From Sinorhizobium sp. 6-70 (GTDB lineage: Bacteria > Pseudomonadota > Alphaproteobacteria > Rhizobiales > Rhizobiaceae), in assembly GCF_030124375.1 (NCBI RefSeq), contig NZ_JASKLS010000005.1, positions 186,001 to 250,000 of the forward strand: DNA of 64,000 nucleotides, written 5' to 3'. Each line of letters starts with the position of its first letter. Positions within the stretch are counted from its first letter, which is position 1. The notes under the pieces were generated by a model. The model had not been told where the DNA came from, did no database searches, and saw nothing but the letters and a program-made list of their open reading frames with translations. Shown piece by piece: positions 1 through 9,600 of this stretch. Position numbers and translations under genes: made by a program.

Positions 1-1
1 C

Positions 2-214
2 ATCAGTGTCGTTGGCCACGACGACCTGCCGATCGGCGCCTATACGAGCCCATCGCTGTCGACCATGCGCATGACCGGCGAGAACCTCGGCGCGAGCTTT
101 GCCTCGCTGCTGCTTCGCGCCATCGCCGGCGAACCGGCGGCGCAACTCCAGGAGCTTCACGCGATCGAATTCGTCGACCGCGACAGCCACCGCCGCCCGC
201 ACGTGGCGGCATAA
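2..214 (+). CDS. LacI-family transcriptional regulator, C-terminal fragment (cut by window edge)
   Basis: The reading frame is open from the window edge to TAA at 212-214 and encodes about 70 residues. It contains VVGHDDLPIGAY followed by SPSLSTMRM and a terminal EFVDRDS. This matches the end of LacI/GalR effector domains, where 'GxDDxxxA' is followed by a 'PxLTTVRxP' strand and a final 'RxS' segment. Only the ligand-binding end is present and the DNA-binding helix-turn-helix lies outside the window. The gene ends 40 bases before the ABC substrate-binding protein on the same strand. It is therefore probably co-transcribed with the sugar transporter and likely regulates it; that role is inferred from position. 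Confidence 0.8.
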   Translation: MSVVGHDDLPIGAYTSPSLSTMRMTGENLGASFASLLLRAIAGEPAAQLQELHAIEFVDRDSHRRPHVAA

Positions 215-254
215 TCGCATTCGACCGCGAACAAGAATAATGAAGGAGGAGAAG

Positions 255-1529
255 ATGAAACGCCTGATGTCACTCGGAATTGTGGCCTCCACCGTGCTGG
301 CTTTCGCCTCGCCGGTGCTCGCCCAGACGGTTTTTGTGTCCACGCAGCTTCGGCCGATCGAAGAGGCGACCATCGTTCGCGAGGAACTGCTGCAGGATGT
401 CGGCGATGTCGACTACGTCGTCGAAGAGCCGCCGCAGTTCGCGGTGCGCATGGAGGCGGAGCGCCAGGCTGGCACCCGCACGGTCAGCCTCGTCGGTGCG
501 CTGCATGGTGAGCTTTCGCCGCTCGCCGACAGGGACTCCCTCGAGCCGCTCGACGAGCTTGCCAAGAAGCTCGCGGCCGGCGGCATGCCGCAGTCTCTGC
601 TCGATCTCGGCAAGCTCGGCAAATCGACCCAGCAATACATCCCGTGGATGCAGGCGACCTATGTGATGGCTGCCAAGAAGGAAGCGCTGCAATACCTGCC
701 TGCCGGTGCCGACGTGAATGCCCTCACCTATGACCAGCTCATCGAGTGGGCCAAGAAGATGCAGGAAGCGACAGGCCAGCCGCAGATCGGCTTCCCGGCC
801 GGTCCGAAAGGCCTGATGGCGCGTTACTTCCAGGGCTATTTCTACCCGTCCTTCACAGGCGGGGTGGTGCGCACCTTCCAGAGCGCCGACGCGGCGGCTG
901 GCTGGGAGAAGCTCAAGGCGCTCTGGGCCTATGTGAATCCGAACTCGACCAACTACGACTTCATGCAGGAGCCGCTGGCCGCCGGCGAGGTCATGGTCGC
1001 CTGGGATCACGTCGCGCGCCTGAAGAATGCCATCTCCGCGGCCCCGGACGATTACGTCGTGTTCCCGGCACCGGCCGGTCCGAAGGGCCGCGGTTATATG
1101 CCGGTCGTCGCCGGCCTCGCGATCCCGAAGGGCGCGCCGGACAAGGATGGCGCCACGAAGATCATCGAGCATCTTGCGGCGCCGGACGTCCAGCTCCTCA
1201 CCGCATCGCGGGTCGGCTTCTTCCCGACGCTCAACGTAAAGCTGCCTGAAGACCTGGATCCGGGTGTCGCGCTGCTCGCCGGTGCCGTGACGGCCACGCA
1301 GGCCTCCAAGGATGCGCTGATCTCGCTTCTGCCGGTCGGCCTCGGCGACAAGGGTGGCGAATTCAACAAGGTCTACATGGACAGCTTCCAGCGCATCGTG
1401 CTGCAGAACGAGCCGGTCGCCGACGTGCTCAAGGCGCAGGGCCAGACATTGGCCAAACTGATGACCGACACCAAGGCACCCTGCTGGGCGCCGGACGCCA
1501 AGAGCGACGGGCCCTGCCCGGTCGAATAA
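255..1529 (+). CDS. ABC transporter periplasmic sugar-binding protein
   Basis: The product is 424 residues with a Sec signal peptide (MKR start, hydrophobic core, cleavage predicted after VLA at residue 23), so it is periplasmic. Length, overall pattern (central TYDQLIEWAKKMQ, GEVMVAWDHV, late GFFPT) and context fit family 1 extracellular solute-binding proteins that feed MalFG-type permeases. A longer reading frame exists upstream, but ATG 255 is preceded by GGAGGAG at the right distance and opens the signal peptide. The substrate is not readable from the sequence. The downstream glycosidase suggests a glycosylated glycerate or a similar small glycoside. A strong hairpin follows the gene, a common arrangement when the binding protein must be made in excess over the permeases. 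Confidence 0.9.
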   Translation: MKRLMSLGIVASTVLAFASPVLAQTVFVSTQLRPIEEATIVREELLQDVGDVDYVVEEPPQFAVRMEAERQAGTRTVSLVGALHGELSPLADRDSLEPLDELAKKLAAGGMPQSLLDLGKLGKSTQQYIPWMQATYVMAAKKEALQYLPAGADVNALTYDQLIEWAKKMQEATGQPQIGFPAGPKGLMARYFQGYFYPSFTGGVVRTFQSADAAAGWEKLKALWAYVNPNSTNYDFMQEPLAAGEVMVAWDHVARLKNAISAAPDDYVVFPAPAGPKGRGYMPVVAGLAIPKGAPDKDGATKIIEHLAAPDVQLLTASRVGFFPTLNVKLPEDLDPGVALLAGAVTATQASKDALISLLPVGLGDKGGEFNKVYMDSFQRIVLQNEPVADVLKAQGQTLAKLMTDTKAPCWAPDAKSDGPCPVE

Positions 1530-1537
1530 ATCCTCCC

Positions 1538-1570
1538 GAGGATGCCCGGGCGGACTGCCCGGGCATCCTC
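1538..1570 (+). terminator. Perfect 14-bp intercistronic stem-loop without T-tract
   Basis: Bases 1538-1551 pair exactly with 1557-1570 around a 5-base loop. No run of T follows, so this is probably not a full terminator. Its place between the binding-protein gene and the first permease fits partial termination or 3'-end protection of the binding-protein mRNA. Confidence 0.6.
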
Positions 1571-1596
1571 ATTGAAGACTTCCGAGGCGGGAGCCG

Positions 1597-2448
1597 ATGA
1601 CCAACAACCGATCCTGGATCCCCTATCTCCTGATTCTGCCGTCCGTCGCCTTCCTGGCGCTGCTCTTTATCGTACCGCTGGTGCAGACGATCTGGCTGGC
1701 GTTCTCGGACAATGGCGTGCCGTCGCCGGCGAATGCCCAGCGCATGATGGCCGACATCAATTTCACCCGTTCGATCAAGAATACCTTCCTGCTGACCATC
1801 GCGGTCGTGCCGGTTCAGCTCGCGATCGCGCTCGCCATGGGCACCATGGTCGCCAAGGTCGGCCGCGGCCGCGAGACCATTCTCTGGGTCTGGACGATCC
1901 CGCTCGGCATCTCGGATCTCGCCGCCGGTCTCGTCTGGCTGTCGATCCTGCAGAACAGCGGCTATTTCAACTCGCTGCTCCTCGGGCTCGGTGTCATCGG
2001 ACGCCAGGCGAGCTGGCTCTCATACCAGACGCCCGTGGCCCTCTTCTTTGCCATCGCGGTCGCCGAGATCTGGCGCGGCACGGCGATTGTCATGGTCATC
2101 ATCGTCGCGGGCCTCAACCAAGTGCCGAAGGAGTTCAGGGAAGCGGCCGAGATCTTCGGCGCTGGACCGTGGACGCGCTTCTGGCGCATTACGCTGCCGC
2201 TCATCCGCCCGGCGCTGCAATCGGCCCTCATCCTGCGCACGGTGCTCGCCTTCGAGGTCTTCGCGGTCGTCTATGCGCTCGGCGGGCGCAATTTCCCGGT
2301 CCTCGTCGGCGAGGCCTACAATTGGCAGAACCAGAACCAGAATTATGGCGTCGCGGCGGCCTATGCCGTGCTGATCATGATCATCTCGCTCGCCGCCACG
2401 CTGATCTATCTGAAAGCCATCAAGGTCGATCCGGAGCGGCTGCCATGA
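1597..2448 (+). CDS. ABC sugar transporter permease (MalF/UgpA type)
   Basis: The product is a 283-residue inner-membrane protein of about six hydrophobic segments; the first is at residues 8-32. The cytoplasmic EAA loop is visible as REAAEIFGAGPWTRFWRITL around residues 182-201, the contact point with the ATPase. The start at ATG 1597 has a GAGGCGGGAG ribosome site. The gene overlaps the next permease by four bases (ATGA), indicating translational coupling. It forms the transmembrane heterodimer with the following gene. Substrate assignment rests only on the operon. Confidence 0.92.
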   Translation: MTNNRSWIPYLLILPSVAFLALLFIVPLVQTIWLAFSDNGVPSPANAQRMMADINFTRSIKNTFLLTIAVVPVQLAIALAMGTMVAKVGRGRETILWVWTIPLGISDLAAGLVWLSILQNSGYFNSLLLGLGVIGRQASWLSYQTPVALFFAIAVAEIWRGTAIVMVIIVAGLNQVPKEFREAAEIFGAGPWTRFWRITLPLIRPALQSALILRTVLAFEVFAVVYALGGRNFPVLVGEAYNWQNQNQNYGVAAAYAVLIMIISLAATLIYLKAIKVDPERLP

Positions 2449-3290
2449 GTGCGCAAACCACGAGTACAGCGAACCCCGCAGGCTTCGTATCTTCCCGCCG
2501 CTGGCTCCTGTGGAGCGGTATCGCAGCGCTCTGTGCCTGGGTCCTGGTGCCGATTTACCTCGTGGCCCTCGGCGCGCTCGGCGGTCGTCAGGGGGTTTAT
2601 CAATGGCCGAAGACCGGTCTTCCGACCGGCATCTCGCTCGACCCCTTCATCCTGTTCTTGAAAACGGAGGGCGTGCTGCAGTCCTTCCTGAATTCGCTGG
2701 GCGCGGCCGGGATCACCGTGGCGCTTTCCATCCTGCTCGGAGCACCGGCCGGTTATGCGCTTGCGCGCTACAATTTCCATGGCAAGGACAGCTACCGGCT
2801 ACTGGTGCTGCTCACACGCGCTTTCCCGCTGGCGATCCTGGCGCTGCCCCTCACCGTTTCCTTCATCAAGCTCGGCCTCTACGATACGATCATCGGCGTC
2901 GGTCTGATCCACACGGTGCTTGCCCTGCCGTTTGCCGCACTCGTCACGCAGGGTATTTTCCTCGGCGTCCCGAGGGAGCTGGAAGAGGCCGCCTGGGTGT
3001 TCGGCTGCACCCGCGTCCAGGCTTTCTTCAAGATCGTTGCGCCGCTGGCGCTGCCCGGCATCGTTGCAACGGCGGTCTTCGCCTTCGTCATTTCCTGGAA
3101 CGAGGTGTTCGCAGCCTCGGTGCTGACCGTCCGCAACCGCACGCTGACCGCCTACCTGCTGACGGTCCTGTCAGAAAGCCCGATGCACTATCGCTTCGCC
3201 GGCGGCCTGATGCTCATCCTTCCCTCGGTTATCTTCATTTTCGCGGTGAGGCGCTACCTCTTCGCGATCTGGGGCATTTCCTCCAAGTAA
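2445..3290 (+). CDS. ABC sugar transporter permease (MalG/UgpE type)
   Basis: The product is 281 residues. It has an N-terminal hydrophobic segment (WLLWSGIAALCAWVLVPIYL) and an EAA loop EEAAWVFGCTRVQAFFKI, both typical of the MalG half of carbohydrate importers. The start ATG at 2445 overlaps the stop of the preceding permease. A longer open frame exists upstream, but it only shadows the first permease. The ATPase gene begins 13 bases downstream. The protein sits in the inner membrane and pairs with the upstream permease. Confidence 0.92.
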   Translation: MSAQTTSTANPAGFVSSRRWLLWSGIAALCAWVLVPIYLVALGALGGRQGVYQWPKTGLPTGISLDPFILFLKTEGVLQSFLNSLGAAGITVALSILLGAPAGYALARYNFHGKDSYRLLVLLTRAFPLAILALPLTVSFIKLGLYDTIIGVGLIHTVLALPFAALVTQGIFLGVPRELEEAAWVFGCTRVQAFFKIVAPLALPGIVATAVFAFVISWNEVFAASVLTVRNRTLTAYLLTVLSESPMHYRFAGGLMLILPSVIFIFAVRRYLFAIWGISSK

Positions 3291-3303
3291 CGGGACCATA
3301 TCC

Positions 3304-4362
3304 ATGGCCAACATTGTCATTGACCGCATCCGCAAGAGTTTCGGGACCTTCGAGGCCCTGAAGGAGGTCTCGCTGACGATCAACGACGGCGAATTCGTCT
3401 CGCTGCTCGGTCCTTCCGGCTGCGGCAAGACCACGCTTCTGCGCATCATTGCAGGACTGGAAACCGCCACGTCCGGCGACGTCCTGATCGGCGGCAAGTC
3501 CGTGATCGGTCTGCCGCCCAAGGAGCGCGGCCTCGCGATGGTTTTCCAGAACTACGCCGTCTTCCCGCATATGACGGTCTACGAGAACGTCGCCTTCGGG
3601 CTGCGGATGCAGAAGGCCGATGATGCGCGGGTGAAGGCGCAGGTCGAGAAGGCGGCGGGCCTGCTCCACATCGAGCAATATCTCGACCGCTATCCGAACA
3701 AGCTCTCGGGTGGCCAGCGCCAGCGCGTCGCAGTCGCTCGCGCGCTGGCGGTCGAGCCAAAGGTTCTGCTGATGGACGAGCCACTTTCCAACCTCGACGC
3801 GCTGCTGCGGCTCGAAATGCGCACCGAGCTCAAGACGGTGCTGCAATCGGCGGGCACCACGACGATCTACGTCACCCATGACCAGACGGAGGCGATGGGG
3901 CTCTCCGACCGCATCGCCGTCATGCATAACGGTGTGGTCGAACAGGTCGGCACGCCGGTCAACGTCTACAACTATCCGGCGACGCGCTTCGTCGGCGGCT
4001 TTATAGGCAACCCGCCGATGAATTTCATCAAGGTGCCGGTTACCAACGGTCAGGTGGCCGCCGGCAGCGAGCCGCTTACGGCACCCAAGGACAGCGGCAA
4101 TGAAGTGATCCTCGGCCTGCGCGGCGAGGCCGTCCAACTGGCGCCTCTGCCGCTCGGTCTGGAGATGAAGGTTCGCGTCGCCGAACCGATGGGATCGCAT
4201 TTGCTGCTGACCGGCTCGATCCACGACCAGCCGGTGCGCGTCATCCTGCCATCTTCCGAGACCGTCAGGAGCGGTGACGTCATCGGCCTCAAGCTCGACC
4301 CGAACCGTATCACCTGGCTTTCGCCCGAAAGCGGCAAGTCCATTCCGGCCGTAACGGCCTGA
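3304..4362 (+). CDS. ABC sugar transporter ATP-binding protein (MalK/UgpC type)
   Basis: The product is 352 residues, the usual MalK-family length. Walker A GPSGCGKT lies at residues 36-43, the Q-loop glutamine at 82, LSGGQ at 134-138, Walker B VLLMDEP at 154-160 and the switch histidine at 192. The last ~120 residues form the TOBE/OB regulatory region (EVILGLRGEAVQL). It powers the importer from the cytoplasmic side. It is fourth in the operon and is followed 20 bases later by the glycosidase gene, so uptake and hydrolysis are probably expressed together. Confidence 0.95.
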   Translation: MANIVIDRIRKSFGTFEALKEVSLTINDGEFVSLLGPSGCGKTTLLRIIAGLETATSGDVLIGGKSVIGLPPKERGLAMVFQNYAVFPHMTVYENVAFGLRMQKADDARVKAQVEKAAGLLHIEQYLDRYPNKLSGGQRQRVAVARALAVEPKVLLMDEPLSNLDALLRLEMRTELKTVLQSAGTTTIYVTHDQTEAMGLSDRIAVMHNGVVEQVGTPVNVYNYPATRFVGGFIGNPPMNFIKVPVTNGQVAAGSEPLTAPKDSGNEVILGLRGEAVQLAPLPLGLEMKVRVAEPMGSHLLLTGSIHDQPVRVILPSSETVRSGDVIGLKLDPNRITWLSPESGKSIPAVTA

Positions 4363-4382
4363 TAATTTTTGGAGTACCCGGC

Positions 4383-5660
4383 ATGAACGTGCATATCGAC
4401 CAGGCCAAGCAAATTCTCGTCGCGAACGATCGCGGGGGTTATACCGTGCCGACCGACCGGCTCTATCCCTTCCAGTGGAACTGGGATTCCGCTTTCGTCG
4501 CCATGGGCTTCGCGCTCTACGACACCGACCGAGCCTACCGCGAGCTGGAACGCCTGGTGGAGGGCCAATGGGCGGACGGCATGATTCCGCACATCGTCTT
4601 CCACCAGCCGAGCGACACCTACTTCCCGGGCCCGAACGTCTGGCGTACGAAACATACGGTCCCGACCTCCGGCATCACCCAGCCGCCGGTGTTCGCGATT
4701 GCACTGCGCAAGCTCCATGAGGCCGCAGGCAAACAAGCGGAGGCACGCACTCTGCCGCTCTACGAGGCGGCGCTGAAATGGCACCGTTGGTGGTACGCGG
4801 CCCGCGATCCGGAAGGCACCGGCCTTGTCGCGCTGCTTCATCCCTGGGAAAGCGGAAGCGACAACTCGCCGGCCTGGGACATTGCGCTCGCCCGCGTACC
4901 AACCACCACAGACACGCCCGTGGTTCGCAAGGATACCGGCCATGTAAATGCTGAAATGCGGCCGCGCGATGAGGACTACAAGCGTTTCATCCATCTTGTC
5001 GATGCCTATGCCGCCTGCGGCTGGGATCCGGCAAAGCAATGGGAGAAGGCGCCGTTCAAGATCGCCGAAATCCAGACGACTGCGATTCTGCTGAAAGCCG
5101 GCGAAGACCTCGAACATCTTGCCGGCTTGTTCGGCAGGACGGAAGACGCGGCCGAGATCGCCGCCTTCAACGACCGCACCCGCAAGGCCATCCTGGCCCA
5201 GTGGCGGCCGAAGCTGTCGCGCTTCGTTTCCCGCGACCTGATCTCGGGCGCCGATGTGGAAGCCGCGACACAGGCGGGATTCATCCCTCTTCTTTCGCTC
5301 GATCTGGACGCCGGGATTGCCGACGCGCTGGTGACCGAGATGAAGGCATGGTCCAAGGGCCTCAAGGTCGCTTTCCCGACCACAAAGCCGGGCATCGCAG
5401 GCTGGGAACCGAAGCGCTACTGGCGTGGCCCGGCCTGGGCCATCATCAACTGGCTGCTGATCGACGGGCTGAAGCGCAACGGCCATCCGGACGCGGCGGA
5501 AGAGCTCAGGAAGTCGACGATTACGGCAATCGAGACGGAAGGTTTCGCCGAATATTTCGACCCGGTAACCGGAGAAGGCTGCGGCGGCCTCGGTTTCTCG
5601 TGGACCGCTGCTGCCTATATGTGGCTGACGAATGCTGCATCTACAGCGCCGCACGTCTAG
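4383..5660 (+). CDS. GH63-like glycosidase, probable mannosylglycerate/glucosylglycerate hydrolase
   Basis: The product is 425 residues without a signal peptide, so it is cytoplasmic. It carries motifs of the (alpha/alpha)6-barrel family that includes bacterial mannosylglycerate hydrolase: QWNWDSAF (residues 31-38), HPWESGSDNSPAWD (153-166, with the likely catalytic acid at D160) and a C-terminal GEGCGGLGFSWTAA with a candidate base at E398. Length matches the bacterial short-form enzymes. It closes an ABC-importer operon, so it likely splits an imported glycosylglycerate-type compatible solute into sugar and glycerate. A related small glycoside cannot be excluded. The last five codons and the stop (from 5642) match the start of a RIME repeat, so the native C-terminus seems replaced by repeat sequence. 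Confidence 0.75.
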   Translation: MNVHIDQAKQILVANDRGGYTVPTDRLYPFQWNWDSAFVAMGFALYDTDRAYRELERLVEGQWADGMIPHIVFHQPSDTYFPGPNVWRTKHTVPTSGITQPPVFAIALRKLHEAAGKQAEARTLPLYEAALKWHRWWYAARDPEGTGLVALLHPWESGSDNSPAWDIALARVPTTTDTPVVRKDTGHVNAEMRPRDEDYKRFIHLVDAYAACGWDPAKQWEKAPFKIAEIQTTAILLKAGEDLEHLAGLFGRTEDAAEIAAFNDRTRKAILAQWRPKLSRFVSRDLISGADVEAATQAGFIPLLSLDLDAGIADALVTEMKAWSKGLKVAFPTTKPGIAGWEPKRYWRGPAWAIINWLLIDGLKRNGHPDAAEELRKSTITAIETEGFAEYFDPVTGEGCGGLGFSWTAAAYMWLTNAASTAPHV

Positions 5661-5759
5661 AGCAATTCCAGGAAAACTGTGTAACGGTTTTCCGTCCGGA
5701 ATTGCGTAGTTTCAACGAGTTAGATCATTTCAGCGTTTCAATGAAACAATGAAATGATC
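5642..5759 (+). repeat. Composite intergenic mosaic repeat (three modules)
   Basis: Bases 5642-5660 match the first arm of the RIME element seen intact near 58894 and 62114. Bases 5661-5705 form a module bounded by inverted GCAATTCC/GGAATTGC; a diverged copy in the other orientation lies at about 59985-60027. Bases 5723-5759 form a third palindrome (GATCATTTC...GAAATGATC) resembling 59877-59912. Together they make a mosaic joined at CTAG. Confidence 0.75.
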
Positions 5760-5830
5760 TTATGAGACGCGCAAGGAAACCTGCGGCAGCTTGAAGAATT
5801 AGGCAAATCCCGGAAGGAGCATTCCGTCCG

Positions 5831-5861
5831 GAATCCACCGTTTCAGCGAAACGGTGGATTC
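5831..5861. terminator. Perfect 14-bp hairpin downstream of the peroxiredoxin-like gene
   Basis: Bases 5831-5844 pair exactly with 5848-5861 around a 3-base loop. It lies in the 3' flank of the minus-strand gene that ends at 5894. On the plus strand it is followed only by TTT and on the minus strand by no T-run. It may end transcription from either side or may be another repeat module. Confidence 0.45.
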
Positions 5862-5893
5862 TTTGCCCGGAGCCAAAGCCGGCGGTGGAACCG

Positions 5894-6574
5894 TCAGTGC
5901 GCCACCTGCGATGCCGCCGACATCACCTCGTCGGGCGCCGGCGCCCGGAACATGTTGCGGCCGTCGGGCGTCATCTCCGTGAAGCACCAGCGCACCACCC
6001 CGTCGCGGTCGAGCAGGAACTGTCCGACCATCTGGCCCATGCCCGTGGCGACCATCCGGTTGTCTTCGTCCGTCATCTCGTAGTCGTCCTTCTTGTCGAG
6101 ATATTCGGATGCGGCGAACGGGTCCATTGGCTCCGGCAACTCCTCCGGCATGTCGATGCGCATCGACATCGCGGTCTGCATACCGACCTTGCGCGGCCAA
6201 TCGTCTTCGTTCTCGGTGAATTCCAGGTTGGGCAGACCGAAGGCACGGTGCGAAATTCGTTCCGGATCGGCCGCGGCGAGAAGGTTCGGCAGGGGATGGT
6301 AGCGGAAGTAGAGCCGCGCCCGCTCGATCGGCGTATTCACGACCGTCAGGCTTTCGACGCCTTTTTCGTTCAATGCGCCCTTGAGCTGCGCCATGGCGGC
6401 GATATGCCGGCGGCAAAACGGACAATGCAGGCCTCGAAACAGGCCCACCAGGACCGGCTTGTGGCCGCGAAAATCATCAATGGCGATCTTGCCTTCCCGT
6501 GTGATCGCGTCGAGCACGACATTCGGCGCGCGATCGCCCGGCTGCAATGGCCCTGTGCTTTGATATTCGACCAT
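5894..6574 (-). CDS. Peroxiredoxin-like (AhpC/TSA, thioredoxin-fold) protein
   Basis: The product is 226 residues. The N-terminal two thirds is a thioredoxin fold of AhpC/TSA type: PGDRAPNVVLD near residue 12, then LFRGLHCPFCRRH with a CPFC pair at residues 51 and 54. That is a redox CxxC rather than the single peroxidatic Cys of 2-Cys peroxiredoxins. Hence a thiol-disulfide or peroxide-reducing role is likely, but the substrate is unknown. The start at 6574 is chosen because GGGAGGAG lies just upstream; a longer in-frame start at 6619 has no such site. No signal peptide is seen, so it is cytoplasmic. Both flanks carry repeat modules and no neighbour is obviously linked. Confidence 0.75.
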   Translation of the reverse strand: MVEYQSTGPLQPGDRAPNVVLDAITREGKIAIDDFRGHKPVLVGLFRGLHCPFCRRHIAAMAQLKGALNEKGVESLTVVNTPIERARLYFRYHPLPNLLAAADPERISHRAFGLPNLEFTENEDDWPRKVGMQTAMSMRIDMPEELPEPMDPFAASEYLDKKDDYEMTDEDNRMVATGMGQMVGQFLLDRDGVVRWCFTEMTPDGRNMFRAPAPDEVMSAASQVAH

Positions 6575-6635
6575 GATGCTCTCCTCCCGCTGACAGTTTG
6601 GCGCCACCAATCGAAGCACGACACGTTATAATCGC

Positions 6636-6681
6636 ATCATTTCAAAGAGTTAGATCATTCCACCAACCATAAAACGGTCTA
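6636..6681. repeat. Diverged mosaic-repeat fragment
   Basis: The stretch contains CATCATTTCAAAGAGTTAGATCATTCC, which resembles the third module at 5711-5730 (TTCAACGAGTTAGATCATTTC). It ends in GGTCTAG, whose CTA is the reverse-strand TAG stop of the cyclase gene. It is a degenerate copy, so the exact borders are uncertain. Confidence 0.45.
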
Positions 6682-9600
6682 GTCGAGAAACGGCAGTATC
6701 ATCAATGCTTCAGGATCAAGATCGTGACGCGCGCAGATGTCTCGAGCCAGTGTAAAATAGCGCTCGGCCGCCTCCAGATCTCCCGCATCAAGGCAGAGCG
6801 CTCCAAGACCATCATAGCACGGAAAAAGCACCTGCGCTTCGCTCGTTTCGCGGGCGAGGTCGAGCGCCTCTCCATAAAGCCGGCTCGCCTCGTGCGGACG
6901 GTCGTGGCACTGGTAAATCTGCCCGAGCACAAGCAGGGATACCGGAAGGTGGTCGCGCTGGTCGAGAGCGCGGTCGATTTCGATCGCCTTCTCAGCGGCG
7001 GGCACGCCCTCGGCCGCGCAGCGGTCGGTGAAGGTACAGCAGGCTACGGCCAGGTTGGCGAGCAGCCGCGCCTGAAAACCGAGATCACCGATCCGCCGCG
7101 CCATATCCAGGCCGCGTCGGCAGACGTCGATCGCCAGCTTCGGATCGACGATCGTGTAGAGCACGCCGAGATTCGTGTATCCGCGGCAGGCCGCCTGCAT
7201 CAGGGTGGCGGCCTCGGCAACGCCAACGCTCTCCTCGACGGCAGCGATCGCCTCGCGCCTGCGGCCACGGCGTGCCAGCGCCACACCCTTGGTGTTCAAG
7301 GCCTCGGCAGTTACCAGGGCGGCCTCGCGCCGCGTCTCGTCGCCGGCTTCGCGTGCCAGGTCCCCGACCCGGCTCAACGCATCGTCCGCCCATTTCGAAG
7401 CGGCAAGATAGTCGCCCATCCGGAAGGCGAGATGTCCGCGCTCCTGCAAAAGGGAAGCGCTCTCTACAGGCGCATCCGCACTTGCGAGGAGGACGGCTGC
7501 ATCGCTGAAATTCGCTTGCGCCTGCTCGCGATCGCCGGCCTCCCAGCGGAGATGGCCGAGCTTGCGAAGGATCCGGGCGGAGGCAACCGGATCTGTCGAG
7601 ATCCGCTCATAGCCGAGCAGCGCGCGATAATGCTCCTCCGCGGCGGCACGCTCACCGGTCGGCTCCAGGAGATCCGCGACGCGCTCGCGGGCGACGAACC
7701 ATTCCGGCCTCTCTTCACCCAAGGCCGCAAGCGCTGCCATGGCCTGCCGGTAGTAGCGGATGGCATCCTCGTTGGCACAAAGCTGGCGTGCACGATCGCC
7801 GGCCGCCATGAGGTAACGTGCGCCCTTGCTGCGGTTCGCCGACTGGCTGAAATGGTGGCCGAGCAGCGCCAGTTCCTCGAACCGCTCAGGCTTTTCGCCG
7901 TAGCGACGTTCGAGCGCCTCGGCGATGGCCGCATGAATTTCCGTGCGCCGCTTCACGAGCAGGTTGTTGTAGACGGCCTCGTGAAGCAGCGACTGCATGA
8001 AACGGTAGGATTGCGACGATCGCTCGCTCCCCGCCTCCTCTATGATTTCCGTGTCGCAAAGCAGTTCCAGGCCCCGGTCCACATCGGCCGGCGCGACGGC
8101 AATGCGTCTCAGCAGGTTCGCTTCAAAGCTCGGGCCTATGACGGCGGCACAGTGAACCAGGCGGCGCACCTCCTGCGGCAACCGGTCGATTCTCGCCAGC
8201 AGCATCGCTTCGATACCGACGGGGATGTCGACCGTCGCCTCTCCGCCGGCCACGCGCCAATCGGAGCCGTCGCGCCTCAGCGTTTCCAGATCGATCAGAC
8301 TGCGAACGATCTCCTCGATGAACAGCGGATTGCCGCCGGCCCGACGCAGGATCCGCTCACATAACTTGTTGGGCAGACGACCTTCCCCGAAGAAGGCCGA
8401 CAGAAGGCGTCGGCCATCGGCCGCGGATAATGGACCGAGACGCAAGGCGGTAATGCTGGTGCGTCCGGGAGCCAGCATGTCAGGACCGGCATCCGGGCGC
8501 TGCGTCGTCAAGAGCATCAGCGGCCGGCGATCGAGCCTGTCCAGCACGAAGCGGAGCGCCTCGAGCGAAGCCGAATCCGCCCAGTGCAGGTCCTCGATGA
8601 CGAGGAGAAGCGGCGCCTGGTCGAGTCGCCGCTCCAGGATGGTCCGGATGGCGGAGAACAGCTGTCGCCGAACCTGTTCGGGCGCGATGTGCTGCAGCAT
8701 CCCGTCGCGATCGCCGATACCGAGAATATGAAAGAAGAGCGGCATGAGCCGCTCGATCTCGGCCGACGGAAAGCCGATTTCAGCGAGGCCAAGGGACAGG
8801 CCTTCCTGAGTCTGCTCCGCCGTATCTGTCGAGGATATGCCGTAGGCACTGCGCAGGACCCGGGCGAGGGTTCCATAGGAGGGTTCCCCGAGTGGCGAAC
8901 ACCCTGCCCGCCGCACGGCGACGTGCACAAACTCTGATTCCTCGCCAAGGCCGGCGAGGAAGTCGTTGACGAGACGTGTCTTGCCGATCCCGGCTTCACC
9001 GGTCAAGCGCACCAATTGCGCCGTGCCGCCGCAGGCCAACGCAAGACAGTCACGCAGGCGCCCGATTTCCCTGTCGCGTCCGATCAACGGCGCGCTCAGG
9101 CCGAGCGCGTCGAGACCCCGTGCCGCGCGCGGCATGTCGAGCGCCCCGGTCATGCGGTGAACCTGCACGCTGCCGGCCTTGCCGCGCAGGGTCACCGCCC
9201 CGAGTGTCTCATAGGCAAAGGCGTGCCGCGTAAGGCGGTGTGTCACCGGCCCCACGAGTATTTCATCCGGCCCGGCCATCGACTGCAGCCGCTGTGCGGT
9301 GTTCACCGTATCTCCGGTGACCGAATAGGATTTGCTGCCGCCCGCACCGAAGGCGCCAGTGACGACGGGGCCGGTGTTGACACCGATATGGAGGTTCAGC
9401 GGCAGACCGATGCGTTCGTGCCAGCGTTCGCCCACCAGCGCTGCCCGACGCACCATTTCCAGCGCCGCACGAAGCGCTCGCTCCGGATCGTCCTCATGCG
9501 CCACCGGTGCACCGAAGAGGGCGAGCAACGCGTCGCCGATGAACTTGTCGACGAACCCGCCAAAAGCTTCGACGGCCTGCGTCAACTCTTCGAAGAGTTC

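Noticed and set aside
99..254. N-terminal extension of the ABC binding protein
   Set aside because: It overlaps the LacI coding end, lacks a ribosome site, and would bury the signal peptide that begins at 255.
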